A stretch of DNA of 64,000 nucleotides from Taiwanofungus camphoratus. Lineage: Eukaryota > Basidiomycota > Agaricomycetes > Polyporales > Taiwanofungaceae. The position numbers and the translations under genes were made by a program. Position 1 is the stretch's first letter, and each line of letters begins with the position of its first letter. The notes beneath the pieces are model-generated. The model saw nothing but the letters and a program-made list of their open reading frames with translations, ran no database searches and was not told the origin of the DNA. The stretch spans positions 2,418,001-2,482,000 of the forward strand of contig CP021222.1 of NCBI GenBank assembly GCA_003999685.1, written 5' to 3'. Of the stretch, positions 22,305 through 33,818 are shown in pieces.

Positions 22305-23275
22305 TTATCGGGGGCCGTTCCAACGGTCTATTTCCACAGTGCAGAGGTCTTCCCACTGAGCCTCCCAGCTACCTTCTTCCAGGTAAGGCTGGGCAACCCA
22401 CTGAGCAATTGCTTGGCGGGACACCTCGAATGAGACGTCATGGCTGCGTAATGTATCTACGAGCTCAACGTGCATCTCAAGCGAACGGTGATATGAGACG
22501 AGAATCCCTGGAATTGAATCGACTTTGGCGCGGGTTCATTCATCGCACTAGGTACGACAGGCGAAGACGTACCAAATTTCTCCAACGACCAAGTCGCCCA
22601 TAATGGTTCTTGAACCCATTTCCAACCCTTGACCTTGTGAGCCTCGAATAAGACAGCCTCCAGATTATCCACAATGTTGTTCATCTTCTGGAATTGCCTC
22701 CTCTGTACTCAGACTTTCAGAACGACAAGTTCAACATCAAGCGGGATAGCGCACCAGCTTTGCTATAACTGAGTCAAGGTCCAAGATGCGCTTCTCCATG
22801 AACGTGAGCTTCGGACCTACGAGGCGATATGTGGGCTGTGTTCCCGAAGGGAAAAGTGAAAGGTCATTGCTACATGGAGAGCGTATAAGCACGAAACCAT
22901 CGAGACCCAAAAGTTCTGACCGTTTGCTTACTCTAGGTCCGTTCTGGCATCAACTAAGCTCTTTGCCGCCTTCAGGCCATCAATAAGGACGATATCATCC
23001 CATGTCTCTGTAACAGCACGAAGTTCTTGCAATAATGTCCTAACTTTGCGGTGATACGTAGATTCAATCAGCCGGGAGGGGGACGAAGTAGCCGGTTGCT
23101 TGGCCTGAACAGGCGAGGACGTAGGCGTTGAGGGTCCTTTGAACGAGGCAAGCCGGCTCATGGTGTGCACATCGGGTTGTATAAAGACAGGCAAACAAGG
23201 ATCTTTTACCGCCAGACATAAGTGGTCGGCGACAGGGACTGAATAAAGACTACTGGCGTTGTATAGAAATTCCAT
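22305..23275 (-). CDS. Unrecognised, conserved-looking protein with a coiled-coil middle
   Basis: I do not recognise the family. The ATG is complementary to 23273-23275 (MEFLYNASSLYSVPVADHL). A Ser/Pro-rich linker follows, then a helical stretch (YHRKVRTLLQELRAVTETWD). A spliced segment (YRLVGPKLTFMEKRIL, QFQKMNNIVDNLEAVLFEA) follows with KGWKWVQEPLWATWSLEKF and a Trp-rich carboxyl end (GSWEAQWEDLCTVEIDRW), stop at 22305. All exons join in frame using ordinary GT..AG introns, including 3' sites at CCATGTAG and TTCCAG, which argues for a real gene. The long helices suggest a structural or complex subunit; that is a guess. There is no signal peptide or membrane segment. Confidence 0.7.
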
Positions 23276-23366
23276 TTCGGGCAACCGGAATGCCTTCTTC
23301 GTGGTCTAATCGACCTCAAGCCTTTTTGCTTCACCCATCCTTCGTGTTAACAGAGTTTTATCAAGT
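23276..23366. promoter_or_regulatory. Very short divergent promoter (unrecognised gene / WD40 gene)
   Basis: Only 91 bp lie between the two start codons if the WD40 gene begins at 23367. No core element is obvious. Confidence 0.4.
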
Positions 23367-24967
23367 ATGCAGACCGCAGGTGAATCCAATCTATTGAGAT
23401 CGGAGGCCGAGTTAGTCTTGGAGGAAGTAGGTGGCGTATTCACATTTCTTGCCAATATCTCATCCGGCTGCTACCAAGACGCGAAAGCAGAAGGCGAGCA
23501 AGACCAAACACCTCGGTGATCCCATTAAAATCCCTGGAAAAGCTTTGGCAATCCAAGTTCAAGGGAATGTTGCTTGGATAGCAGAGAACACCACTGTAAT
23601 TAGGAAACTCGATCTTGATGTCAGTGCTGGTTTCTTCATCACTCAACCTCATTTGACTTGCACACAGACGGGGAAAACTCTTCAGATATTTCGAGGACAT
23701 ACTGCCCCAGTGACTTCTCTTGCATTCTTTACTACAGGTCAAGGATCCAAAGCCAGTGATGTCCTCATCACTGGGTCCTGGGATAAAGTGACCAGCATTC
23801 CCTGGGACGTTCGTCACCTACTAATATCACTCATCAGACAATTAATTTGTGGGATGTTAAAGTAACATCTTTCTGTTGCCCATGTGGTTTTACCCGGGCC
23901 TGATTTGGCAAGCATGTTTAGACCAAAGCTTTGATTTCATCGACGCCAGCGCACTCGGATTTTGTCAAGGCCCTCCTCGTTATCCCCTCACTAAAGCTGC
24001 TTGTATCAGGAAGTTCTGACAAATTAGTCAGATTCTGGTGAGCAATCAGTAGCTCATCATTGCATGCACTTACAAGCTCCTTAGGGATCTATCTACATTT
24101 GAGGACGGAAAACCGTTGACTTCAGTTGGCTCAATTTCCGCTCATACCCGACCAGTCGAATCTTTGGATGCTCGGGTGATCTCAGATGGAACCATCGTGC
24201 TATACACTGCGGATACTATGGGGATCATCAAAGTCTGGGAGCTGACGAAGGAGGACGGCGAATCGCCTCGATGGCAGAGCACATTGCAAGAAGAGCTGCA
24301 ACACCACCGCACCAGGATCAATGAGATGGTATATGGCAACGGACAGCTCTGGACAGGTATACCGCACGAACTTACTGAAGAATGAAACCATTCGATTCAT
24401 CCTCGGTTCGTCCTGCAGCATCATCAGACGAGACCGTCCAGATGGTCTGCCATCCATCTCTGCCACCACCATCTTCATCAAGGTCCATTCCACCAATCAC
24501 CCATTCAGCAGCAGTCAAAGCTGTCCTTCCCCTCTCCGTGACACCTCTCTCCGAGCCGTATCTTCTTACAGGTGCTGGGGACGTCATTCGCGCATATGAC
24601 GTCTCAACGCCGGAAGAGCCTCAACTCCTCGGGGAGATCGATGCACACTGGCACGATGTGACTGCCCTGCGACTGTGGATGCGTAGGACAGCTATCGAGG
24701 GCAAGGAAAGAGTAGAGCCGTGGATCGTCAGCGCAAGCCTGGACGGCACGATAAGGAAGTGGAGACTCAGTGGTAGGCTACCTGCCTTCGTTTCGAATGT
24801 ATTCTGCCGTTCATACAATGTTATGTTTAGCACTCTTAAAGCCGACGCCGCTCAAACCAGCCGTAACGGAGTCTGCGAGTATCGAGCCGCCGCCAAAGTC
24901 CTCTAAATCATTTCAGATGTCGGAGGAAGAAGAAAGGGAACTTGCCGAACTCATGGATTCGGATTAG
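23367..24967 (+). CDS. WD40-repeat protein
   Basis: This is a beta-propeller scaffold of unknown partner. The proposed first exon (ATG at 23367, MQTAGESNLLRSEAELVLEE) splices at GTAGGT into the exon TRKQKASKTKHLGD. Blades are readable as TGKTLQIFRGHTAPVTSLAF, LITGSWDKTINLWDVK, SDFVKALLVIPSLKLLVSG with SDKLVRFWDL, VLYTADTMGIIKVWELTKE, GQLWTASSDETVQ, YLLTGAGDVIRAYDVS and WIVSASLDGTIRKWRLS. An acidic tail ends SEEEERELAELMDSD. Length and blade number suit a single seven-bladed propeller. Family-level identity only; the first exon is the least certain part. Confidence 0.8.
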
Positions 24968-25058
24968 AAAAGTCCATTTGGTCTGATGGGATAGTGCTCC
25001 GGGAGTTACCAGCTATACAAATACATTGATTTTACGGGTATAGTACATGGTAATGTGA

Positions 25059-26768
25059 TCATAGCCTGGCCTTCGAAACAAGCAAGGAATTCATATTCTG
25101 GACACTAGCTGCTGCGGTTATCACAAGTTCGTCAACACTGACATAACAGTGCAATGAATTTCATGTGTCGGAAAGACAAGCATATACAGACTTACATCGC
25201 TTTCGCTGGCTTGATGTCCTAATGTGCTACAATCAGGGAATGCATGAGAGTGTCTAGGACGTGCGGCTCACATTGATGGACCCGGCAACTCTACCCATGA
25301 GCCCTAAACAGCACCATCAGTCTAAGCAAATGATGACAATATTCCGCTCACATGGGCGTCCTTCTATCGATTTCTCTGGATGCTTCTGCAGGTCAACCTC
25401 CGCCGGGATCTTCCCCTGAGATGTAAGCTCAGCAATTTCTTGATGTCGGTTTTCCCTGCGTGCAGCCCGCTTAACCAGGTCACAACATCACCGCAGAAGC
25501 AGGGGCCACGCACCAGTCAGCGACGTACGGTGTCTTCCTCACACTCAGAGGGCGGCCGGAGTATATCAGAGTCCGGACAGTATCGTCATACCCGGCTGTC
25601 ACAACCATCTCCTTGTGTATGCGAGGAGCACCGGATTCCTCGCTTGCGACGAATCGAGTCCCTATCCAAACTCCAGAAGCACCGTATCTGCAGATGACTT
25701 CAGCAAACAATCCTAAGTAGCTCACGACAACCTGCTTCTGAGGGACAAGTCGTCTCATGAGGTTGTGCTTACGATAGGGCCGCTGCAAGACCTCTTCCAT
25801 CCGCAATGCCGCCCGCAGCGATGACGATGACAGGTTCGCCTGTCAGAGGACTTTTGGCATCCTTGCATATATCGACACATGCAGGAATAAGGATGGAAAA
25901 CGGGGTATCGCCAGTATGCCCCCCGCCTTCCCCGCCTTGCGCACAGATCATGTCCACACCTTTTTTAAATAAATAGTGGCAAAAGTCTCCGTTAACTCTC
26001 ATTGCTTCACGGGAACGACATTCTTACCATGTGCAAGCGCTTTCGGGACATGCTGCACCCACAATCAGTCTACAGAAAAAGCTGAGCAGTACACAAACGG
26101 TCGTACCTTTGGATGGCCGACCATGCTAGTCAAAATAAAATGTGGTGTTCAAGCTGATTCGGCCTTTGAGGGAAGTGCTACTTACTTCATGACTACTATA
26201 CCTGCAGCATGTAGCTTTTCCACCATCTCCTTTGGTGGCACCCCGACAGCACATACAAAGAGGGCAGCCTTGCTCTTGATGATGATATCTGTCAGCTCGG
26301 GCAGATGTCCCTTGGTGTAATCATACTGCACGATAAATCAATCCAGATCTTTGACATCCTACGACGAAGTCTAGCATACGTTGGTCTTTCGAGCATTGCC
26401 CCCAACCTGGGGAAGTGCCAAGTCGATGCCGAACGGGGCGTTCTTGTTCTCTAAGAAGCTCTTCAGTTCATCGACGGCTTCCTGCAACATCTTGGGACTG
26501 TGATGGAGTCCTCCTATCGTTCCGATACCACCTGATATTTGTCTCGTAATGAACATAATCAGTGCTAGATAATATGATGTGCCACACCAGCGTTTGTGAC
26601 CGCTGCAGCAAGCCTGGGCCCGGCTGCGACGTTCATACCTGCCACCCAAAGGTGATTTGACTGCTATTGATATTCATCAAAACAAGTCCTACCGGCAAGC
26701 ATCACTGGATGAGTGATCTTGAACAACCTCGTGAGCGGAGTAGAGAACACCGGTGGCGAAGGCGACAT
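25059..26768 (-). CDS. Nitronate monooxygenase (2-nitropropane dioxygenase family)
   Basis: This FMN enzyme oxidises nitronates such as propionate 3-nitronate to carbonyl products and protects against nitro toxins. The start is the ATG at 26766-26768 (MSPSPPVFSTPLTRLFKI, then THPVMLAG). The FMN and active-site core is present: CAQGGEGGGHTGD, VIVIAAGGIADGRGLAAAL, YGASGVWIGTRFVASEESG. The carboxyl part is LTSQGKIPAEVDLQK, LMGRVAGSIN and DIKPAKAIVDELVITAA, with TGA at 25059-25061. The last 400 bp are cut into very small exons, all joining in frame. It is divergent from holocytochrome c synthase with 217 bp between start codons. Confidence 0.88.
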
Positions 26769-26985
26769 GGCACTCATAGCTCAACGACGGAAACCAGTGG
26801 GAGGTAAGTCCGAGAAAGCGCGCCGGTTCTCATGATAACAATTCGGTCAATCATATATGTAGAAGCCCAGGCAATCACGGGCATGAGAGCAAGGGCGCTT
26901 GTGGAAGGGAAGGCCAGTTGCCTTTTCGGCGAGGCGTGCGCCTGTTGTTCGCTGCACTTGCCAAATCCAATCACTTGCGGCGGAA
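26769..26985. promoter_or_regulatory. Divergent promoter, nitronate monooxygenase / heme lyase
   Basis: A 217-bp gap lies between two start codons facing away from each other. No distinct motif is assigned. Confidence 0.4.
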
Positions 26986-27795
26986 ATGTCGTCCAGCTCA
27001 GACAAATGTCCAGTCGACCACAGCTCTCTTGCTGCTACTGCTGCAGACAAATGTCCAGTTGACCACAAGTCTCTCGCTGCCCCCGCAGACCAATGTCCGG
27101 TCGACCACAAATCCCGCTCGTCCTGGATGAGCCTATTCTCCGGGTCCAAAGAGTCCGTCCCAACTCCGTCGTCGCACCCGAACGGCGCACCTTCCAGCTT
27201 ACCCCTCGACCGAGAAGTTTCTTCGATACCCAAGACAGATGGTGGAAATTGGGTGTATCCTTCACAAGCACAGTTCTACGCTGCCATGGCGCGCAAGAAC
27301 CATAACCCGCATGCGTCCGACATGAAGGTCGTCGTTCCGATCCACAACGCCGTTAACGAGCGTGCGTGGGCGGAAGTGCTGAGGTGGGAGACGAGGCAAG
27401 GGGGAGAGAAGTGTGGGGGTGTGAAGCTTGTCAGCTTCAAGGGGCGACCGCAGGATAGGACGCCGAGAGCGCGGTGGAGGACGCTCCTTGGGTATGTGTG
27501 TCAGATTTGCTCCCTAGCGATAAGTTTATAATTTCCCTTGTACAGCTACTCGCCACCTTTTGACCGCCATGATTGGGTCGTAGACCGCTGCGGAACCCGT
27601 ATTCGATATGTTATTGACTTCTACACAGGCCATAATGCGGGTGCTACGAATGTTCCGTCGTTCTATCTCGATGCCCGACCTGCCCTCGACAGTTGGGATG
27701 GCATCAAAATGAGGGCCGAGAGATTTTGCGAGCGTTGGATTGGCAAGGTATGGAGTAGTCCTGCCCCTCCGGAGCCGGCAGTGTCGCGTTCATAG
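26986..27795 (+). CDS. CYC3: Holocytochrome c synthase (cytochrome c heme lyase)
   Basis: This mitochondrial intermembrane-space enzyme attaches heme to the CxxCH motif of apocytochrome c. The start is the ATG at 26986 ([12 protein letters not shown]). Three CPV heme-regulatory-type motifs follow in quick succession ([24 protein letters not shown]). The catalytic domain contains [38 protein letters not shown], the heme-binding-loop region [19 protein letters not shown], and after one intron [14 protein letters not shown] and RYVIDFYTG. The stop is at 27793-27795. CYT2 (the cytochrome c1 lyase) is closely related and cannot be excluded from sequence alone; many basidiomycetes have one dual enzyme. 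Confidence 0.92.
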
Positions 27796-27921
27796 TGATC
27801 AAGATCAAGCGGATCCTATTAATCCTACATTACATATCTATAATGATTCCCCCACTCCAGATAGTGAAGAATATCAAAATAGCTATAGAATAAACTATCC
27901 CGGAACATGACAGTGTAAGCT

Positions 27922-29450
27922 TTACCGTTTGTCATGTGTTTTGGGTCTTTTCATGAGCGGTTTCGCCGCCTCTTCTTCACTCTCGCTTTCCCCGGCACTT
28001 CCCTCAAATTCATCGTCGGCCTCCTCTTCACTTATCTCTTCATCATCATCCCAAACGCCTTCCTCATAATGATCTCCCTCTCCCTCAGTCTCGTCTGATC
28101 CTTCTGGCTCCTCCTGCTCGTCATCATTACCCTTTGTCTCGCCCTTCCCTTTCTCCATCTTCTTTCGTTTGACATTCCACTCCTGTTCCTCCCTACGTGC
28201 CTTTCTCAGCTTCTCCTTCGCCGTGTGCTCTGCCTTCTGGGCGGCGACCTCGGCTTTCGTCTTTTTGACTGCACGAAACCAGATGTTAAGTCGCACGTAA
28301 TCACCGACAATGAATGGAGAAGCAGACATACCGAATTCGTGATAAATTACGCTGCCTTCCTTCCCGGGCAGGCCCTCTGAAATTTTGATTAGTCTCAGCT
28401 CCATCCGCGGCCCGATCTCGTCGAGCTTGACCGCCCGTTTTTGTCCCTTCTTGTTGTTCCTCCCAACATAGTCGTCCGCGAGCGACACCGCGTCCGCATC
28501 GTCGCCGGCCATACTCGACGCAGAAGATGCCGCGGACTCGTAGCCGTCGCTGGCACCTGGCCCAGGCTCGCCTTTCCGCCGCAGGAAAAAATCGGCGACA
28601 TCCTTCTCGTCGCCGAGGTCCAAATATGCCTTAGACGAGGACGTGGCTTTTGCGGACGCCCCGTCTAGGACGCGCCGTATGCGTTTGGACACCCCGTATG
28701 GCTTGACGGTGATCAGATAATGTCGGAATTCAATGGTGCCCTTTTCAGCACTGTAAGATATGAGCACGACGCGCCGCGCAGACGAAAGACTGAGCGTTTG
28801 GGGAGAAAGAGGTGGGAAAAGCGTCTGGAAGGTCTTCATAAGGAGTGTAAGGTGGGGAGGAGTGGATGGTGAAGGCTGAGGAAAGGATGCCAATACAAGC
28901 TGTATGGGATAACAGATAAATAAGCAGATGAGCCTTAGAATGGGTGGTTCGTGGTTCTTACCAACGGTGGGCTGAGATACTCAACGCTACCAATGCTTCG
29001 CGCTCTGCGAGAGGTATTGATAATGTCCTTGACCAGACTATACCGCTCTATCCGGAAACTAAGGGTTGGCCCAGCTGACAGCCTCACAATTCTCAGGGAT
29101 GGCGCAACGTCCGTCAAAGTAAATGCGAGCAGGTGGGTGACACCGAGGACAGGAGCCATGGTGAAGAAGTCCTTGAGCTTGTTCCGCGTCCGTTCCTTCA
29201 CTTGCAACATGAGTTCAGGTTCGTCGTCTCAACGACACAGCGGAAAACGGCATGAAATGGTTGTACTGACCTTGAGACGGCTAGCAGTGTTGGGCTCCAT
29301 GACTTTGCGTACATCGCGGACAAGCTGCGTGAGTGAAGAACCGACCTGGCCGTGCTTGATTACGAATGACTTCGGGACGCCTTCAGCTGTACCAGGGTCA
29401 GATGCTACACCGCCCTTCAGATGAGTTCGATTTTTGCGGCGGCGAGCCAT
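27922..29450 (-). CDS. SSF1: Ribosome biogenesis protein Ssf1 / Peter Pan (Brix domain)
   Basis: Ssf1 is a nucleolar Brix protein needed for 27S pre-rRNA processing in large-subunit assembly. The first exon starts MARRRKNRTHLKGG at 29450, then KSFVIKHGQVGSSLTQLVRD. The Brix core follows: NKLKDFFTMAPVLGVTHLLA, LSFRIERYSLVKDI, SARRVVLISYSAEKGTIEFR and HYLITVKPYGVSKRIRR. The carboxyl tail is strongly acidic and basic, ending RPKTHDKR. A 63-nt segment (complement of about 28270-28332) has GTATGT..TGCAG ends, is open in frame, and encodes atypical residues between YHEFG and VKKTKAEV; it is very probably an intron that the ORF reads through. Confidence 0.92.
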
Positions 29451-30111
29451 GTTGGATGAGTTGCGTTCAGATGGTCAAGGTGAACGCCGAAAACCTGAAA
29501 GAATTTAGCGATCGGTAGTTAGGAGTTACGGCGCCTATCTTATCACTTCGCTCTTTGCCAAATTTCGATTGAAAATCTTCCATTACAACTGAGACATGAG
29601 TCATCGCTAGCACCTATCTCACAGCGAGGATAATTGTGGAACAACGAACTTGTATTTGCAGCCTTCGTAAGAATCACATTGCGACTGACTGTTCGATGGA
29701 GTTTACTTATATATTGCCGTACAACGGAGGACAGTACCGGTAAAAATATACATGAACGAGCTACGCAATAATTAGGAAACAAAAGGAAGGTAACCTCGAG
29801 ACAAATTATACAACGGTTGGGTGGGCAACGAAGAGATACAATCTGGAGCGGGGTATTTGACTGAGACTTATATAGTCCTCTAGTGGTTGGACCTGCACAT
29901 CAAGAAATATATGGGCTACTAGGTGACGAACGAGGCGACAAGGAAAGGAAGGTAATGGACAGCAAGCGAGAATACCTAGTGCAGCCACAGACAAGACGGC
30001 ACGCCAAGCGCAAGTGAATGAGCTGAGGCCGATTAGACGAATGGCCCATGACACGAAACTTCGAATGCCTCGTTGCCAGAGGAACAAGAAACCGGAGTGA
30101 CATGTTACTGA
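29451..30111. other. Intergenic: SSF1 promoter and PKA gene 3' region
   Basis: Both neighbours are on the minus strand. No gene is seen. Small ORFs on the minus strand at 29543-29782 and 29806-30087 show no domain and lie where UTRs are expected. Confidence 0.45.
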
Positions 30112-31603
30112 TCAGAATTCGAGAAACTGGAACGCAAGGGGATCAAATCGCTGTTGAAGAGCTGGCGGATGTTCTTCCTTGATGAGACCAGGGATTTCAT
30201 CGGCTGGAGGTAACGGAAGGTGCGAGAAGTGGCGTGTGTCATCAACAGAAGAGACATGAGGGATAATAGGAGCCTAAAAACACGTTAATGCTTTGCAGAC
30301 GACCAGGACCAATGAATGTACCCTGATTTCCCGCCGCTCTAAAGCATCCCAATCTACACCACGAAACCAGGGATGGTCTAGAACATCTTGTGGGCCTCCG
30401 ATGAGATTTCCTAGCCGTTTACTACGATCAGGATGTAAGAAAGCCTTGATAAGGTCCTTGGACAGGCGATCCATTTCCCTCGGCCAATGTATTTTGCCCT
30501 TGAGAATTTTCTCGTAAATTCCGTACGCAGTCTCGTCGAAGAAGGGAGGGTATCCGACCAGCATCTCGTAACATAGAATCCCACATGCCCACCAGTCTGC
30601 AGCCTTTCCATGGCCGTCCGATTGAATGATTTCGGGTGCTAGATATTCGGGAGTGCCGCAGAGTGTCCATGTACGGTCATCAACAATTTTTGCGAAACCA
30701 AAGTCTGTCAACCGTAGATAGCCGCGCGAGTCCAGCAAAAGATTTTCCGGCTTGAGGTCTCTGTAGATTATGTTGAAGGAGTGCAGGTATTTCAAAGCGA
30801 GAATGATAGTCGCGAGATAAAAACGGGTGACATCAGGAGTAAACCTTCGTGCCCTTCGAAGATGAGTGAAGAGCTCTCCACCGGGAACATAAGACAAAAG
30901 CATATAGATATTGACGCTGTCTTGGAAAGTGGCGTAGAGATCGACAATGAAGGGATGGCGCACACGCGATAGAATATAACGTTCCGCATTCACATGCTCG
31001 ACTTGCCGTAGTCGAACGATCTCCGTTTTACGCAAGATTTTCAATGCAAAACAGTTGAGCGATGAAGAGGAGGATGCTGTACGCAGTCGCACAAGAAGCA
31101 CACGGCCAAATGTCCCGGTTCCTGAGGGGGGGAAGACGTAGGTATGACCATCCGTCATGCAAATTCATTGAAAGCTCACCGAGCGTACCCTTCACTTCGA
31201 AGTCAGTGAGTTTTAGTGTGCCCCTTTCAAGATGACACTCTTCATCCTCGAGTTGTCTTGACGGCAGTCGCGGCGAATTGGACACTGGTCTGGGATCCAC
31301 ATCCATAGCCTGCTCGACGTTCCTCTCGTGCTCTTCCCTCCGAGACCGAAACTCGGAATTTCGGGACCCCCTCGCGGCGCGATGATCGCTATCGCCGCTG
31401 TGACGTGCTTCAGGATCGATGATGATTACCGGATCTCCATCTTCACTGTGGCCAGGTGACATCGGGGGAGTCATCGGACCCTGGCTCACCACGCAAGCTA
31501 GTTCGCGCTGAGGCAGCGTGAGATTTAGCGGGCTGGCCCGAGTATGCGGTATCGTGCTTGGTAAGGAGGTCGAACGAATTGTGGGAAAGCCAGAGTTCTC
31601 CAT
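30112..31603 (-). CDS. cAMP-dependent protein kinase catalytic subunit (AGC kinase)
   Basis: This is the PKA catalytic chain. The start is the ATG at 31601-31603 (MENSGFPTIRSTS). A long Pro/Ser/Arg-rich head of about 140 residues precedes LKLTDFEVKGTLG, then an intron, then the glycine loop GTGTFGRVLLV. Catalytic features are Lys of FALKILRKTEIV, YRDLKPENLLL, LTDFGFAK, the activation-loop Thr in DRTWTLCGTPEYLAPEII, and ADWWACGILCYEMLVGYPPF. A Ser-rich insert (TASSSSSLN) sits between beta strands 2 and 3. The last exon ends FDPLAFQFLEF, giving the terminal FxxF hydrophobic motif of PKA. The long head is common in fungal PKA. Which isoform it is cannot be told here. Confidence 0.9.
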
Positions 31604-32301
31604 CCTCGTCAACTCGACTCTATTAAGGAGGTAGAGAAATAAACGCCTGCTCGCCGGGAGTGCTGGCGGCTGCGAAAGAAGAATCAGACACGAAAAACGA
31701 CTCCGTCCAACACGTGTGGAGAAACGCGCTCACCTTGACGGTGATTAGATGAAGTAGCACAAAAGATACAACGCGTTTAATACATCGGAGAGTTTGCAAG
31801 GGATACGGAGAGGCTTGAGGACGTCTATGGTATTCTCAGCCCGCGGTTGAACGGCGACGCGGCCAAAGGGCTGTGTTCAGTCAATCCTGGAGATCTCGGA
31901 GAGCGGAAACAAGCGTTAGTCGAAACTAGTGCTGCGACAATTGCCGGACCCGTACCTTCAGAACTGAGCGAAGGCTAGGTCGTGCGCTCTGCGCCAGGCA
32001 ATGTAGTGGTCAGTAAAATACAGAGAAAACTAGCGAGAGAAGCGAAAGATGCAGTGCTTGAAGCTAATAGCCATCGAACACAGCCCGACGGGGGTTCCGG
32101 GCAAGATTCACGCCTACACGTGGTGACGGGCTGATCACGTGAGTGGAATGTATGTACACGCGGGACACGGCGACGCGCTCCGTGCAGGTGCTTTCGTTTG
32201 CCGCCCTCAATTGAGACTCTTGACATCGACGTCCCAAACGGTGATTCAATACATTTTTGTACCATAGATACAGATATACACCCAGGGCAGTCCCACTGGT
32301 G
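31604..32301. other. Intergenic: PKA gene promoter region and dioxygenase 3' end
   Basis: About 0.7 kb with no gene seen. CACGTG-containing words occur near 31712 and 32137. Confidence 0.4.
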
Positions 32302-33472
32302 TCACAAACCGAAGGCAAACGTCGGTGCGCCGTAAATCGCGGAAACTACCTTGACTTTGCCAGTTTCACCGGCACCAGCAGCCACGTACAGCGGGACGAA
32401 GTGCTCTGACCGAGGATGAGCTGCACGGAATCCAGGATGTTGTGTTAGGTTAACCATTGCTTTTTTCCTGGCGTCCGGCTACAGATGCCGACCTCAGTAC
32501 ATGATATGTATCAAGAGACGCTCATACTCACGTCTGACACCGTTACCGCGTCTAGAATCGCCTTGTCGAATTCTTTCACCAGTTTTCCAGCAGACTCTTC
32601 CACAAAAGATGACATATCACGTAGATTATGGACCACAAGTCCTCCTGACAGTACCAGGATGCCCTCAGCTCTGTGCCATGTCCAACAATCAGCTTAGCAA
32701 GTGTTTTGAAGTACCAAGCGCTTACCTGAGCTGCTCGACAACTTTGCCCACAGCCCAATTCTTCTCCGGGCTTAGACTCCCATCGATAGAGACCTGGACC
32801 ACGGGCACATCCCGGAACTTCTCCCCGAACATCAATCTAAACGGCACGAATACTCCATGATCTAGTCCGGGACCGGCAAAGCCCCTGCCATCCTGCCCTC
32901 GAGGCTGCGTCTTAGGCGTCGTACGAGAAAAATAACCAGCCTGACCACACTAAGCGTCAAAGGACTACTCAAGGAATACAAGTACGCCATCTAACCTCCT
33001 TGTAAAGGTCTACAACGCGCCTGGAGAGTGCCGAGTCTCCACGAGAGTCAAATTTGAGTTGATACAGCGCAGGTTGGAAGCCGTAATAATCCATCAGCAA
33101 TGGGTTTGAGTCCCCGTAGTCGGTCACTATCTTAAAGGGTCAACCCCAGCCTATCTCCAGACGGACGCGAACCGTACCTACACGCTCTCCTTCAGTTTCC
33201 CAGTGCGCACTGAACACGACAATGCCTTTCGGCTTATACTTGGTAAGTAATGTCGGACCGAAGTCTTTCAGGAAAGTCGCAAGGGGGCCCTTCGGCCCTG
33301 TAAACTTGACCATCGGGCTTCCCTCCGCATCCGACTCTGGGAACGCAAGGAGTGGGGATCCATGCCCAAAGAAGAAGGCTGGAATCTTCTCCGGAGTAGC
33401 GGGAAGCTCGTCAAGGGCCTTGCGCCATTCCGGCAGTGTCTTTGGTAAAGCAACTTTCGCACTGCTAGACAT
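32302..33472 (-). CDS. LigB-type extradiol dioxygenase (4,5-DOPA dioxygenase-like)
   Basis: Class III extradiol dioxygenases use Fe(II) or Zn to open catechol rings. This one reads like the DODA-type subfamily. The start is at 33472 (MSSSAKVALPKTLPEW). Metal and active-site His motifs are FFGHGSPLLAF, VVFSAHWETEG, GLDHGVFVPFRLMF and GLVVHNLRDM. The fold markers LLMDYYGFQPALYQLKF and VPVVQVSIDGSLSPEKNW are present. The tail HPRSEHFVPLYVAAGAGE ends FAFGL at 32302. About four introns join in frame. The true substrate is unknown; proteins of this family in mushrooms also include uncharacterised aromatic dioxygenases. It is divergent from TFB3 with 346 bp between starts. Confidence 0.88.
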
Positions 33473-33818
33473 GTTACGGATGGAGAGGGCAGGAAATAGA
33501 CGAGAGACGGGAAACTTGAACAGGACGTAAGCTGACAGGACTGAAAGGATAAAGAGGGCGGTACGCGAGCTTATGGGCGACGCCAGGGTGAGTGAGATGT
33601 CCCCAGACAGGGGAACTGTGTAGAGCAGAGCATACTCGGCGACGGCAATAACGCTAAATACTTACCGGGAAGAGGTCGGTCTGCAATAGCGTGAGAACTA
33701 GTTGTCCAAAGAAGGTATCTGCTTACTACAGTGTACTTTGTCGATTCAGCTGCTACTTACTACTATTCTGCTGCAATCGATACGGGTCCAATTCAATTCT
33801 GCTAAGTAGGTAATCTCA
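33473..33818. promoter_or_regulatory. Divergent promoter, dioxygenase / TFB3
   Basis: A 346-bp region lies between outward-facing start codons. Its right part has a repeated TACT/CTGCT wording (about 33720-33780). No defined site is claimed. Confidence 0.35.

Noticed and set aside
28270-28332. Extra 21 residues in the middle of Ssf1
   Set aside because: The block has GTATGT and TGCAG borders and a length divisible by three, so it is read as an unspliced intron.
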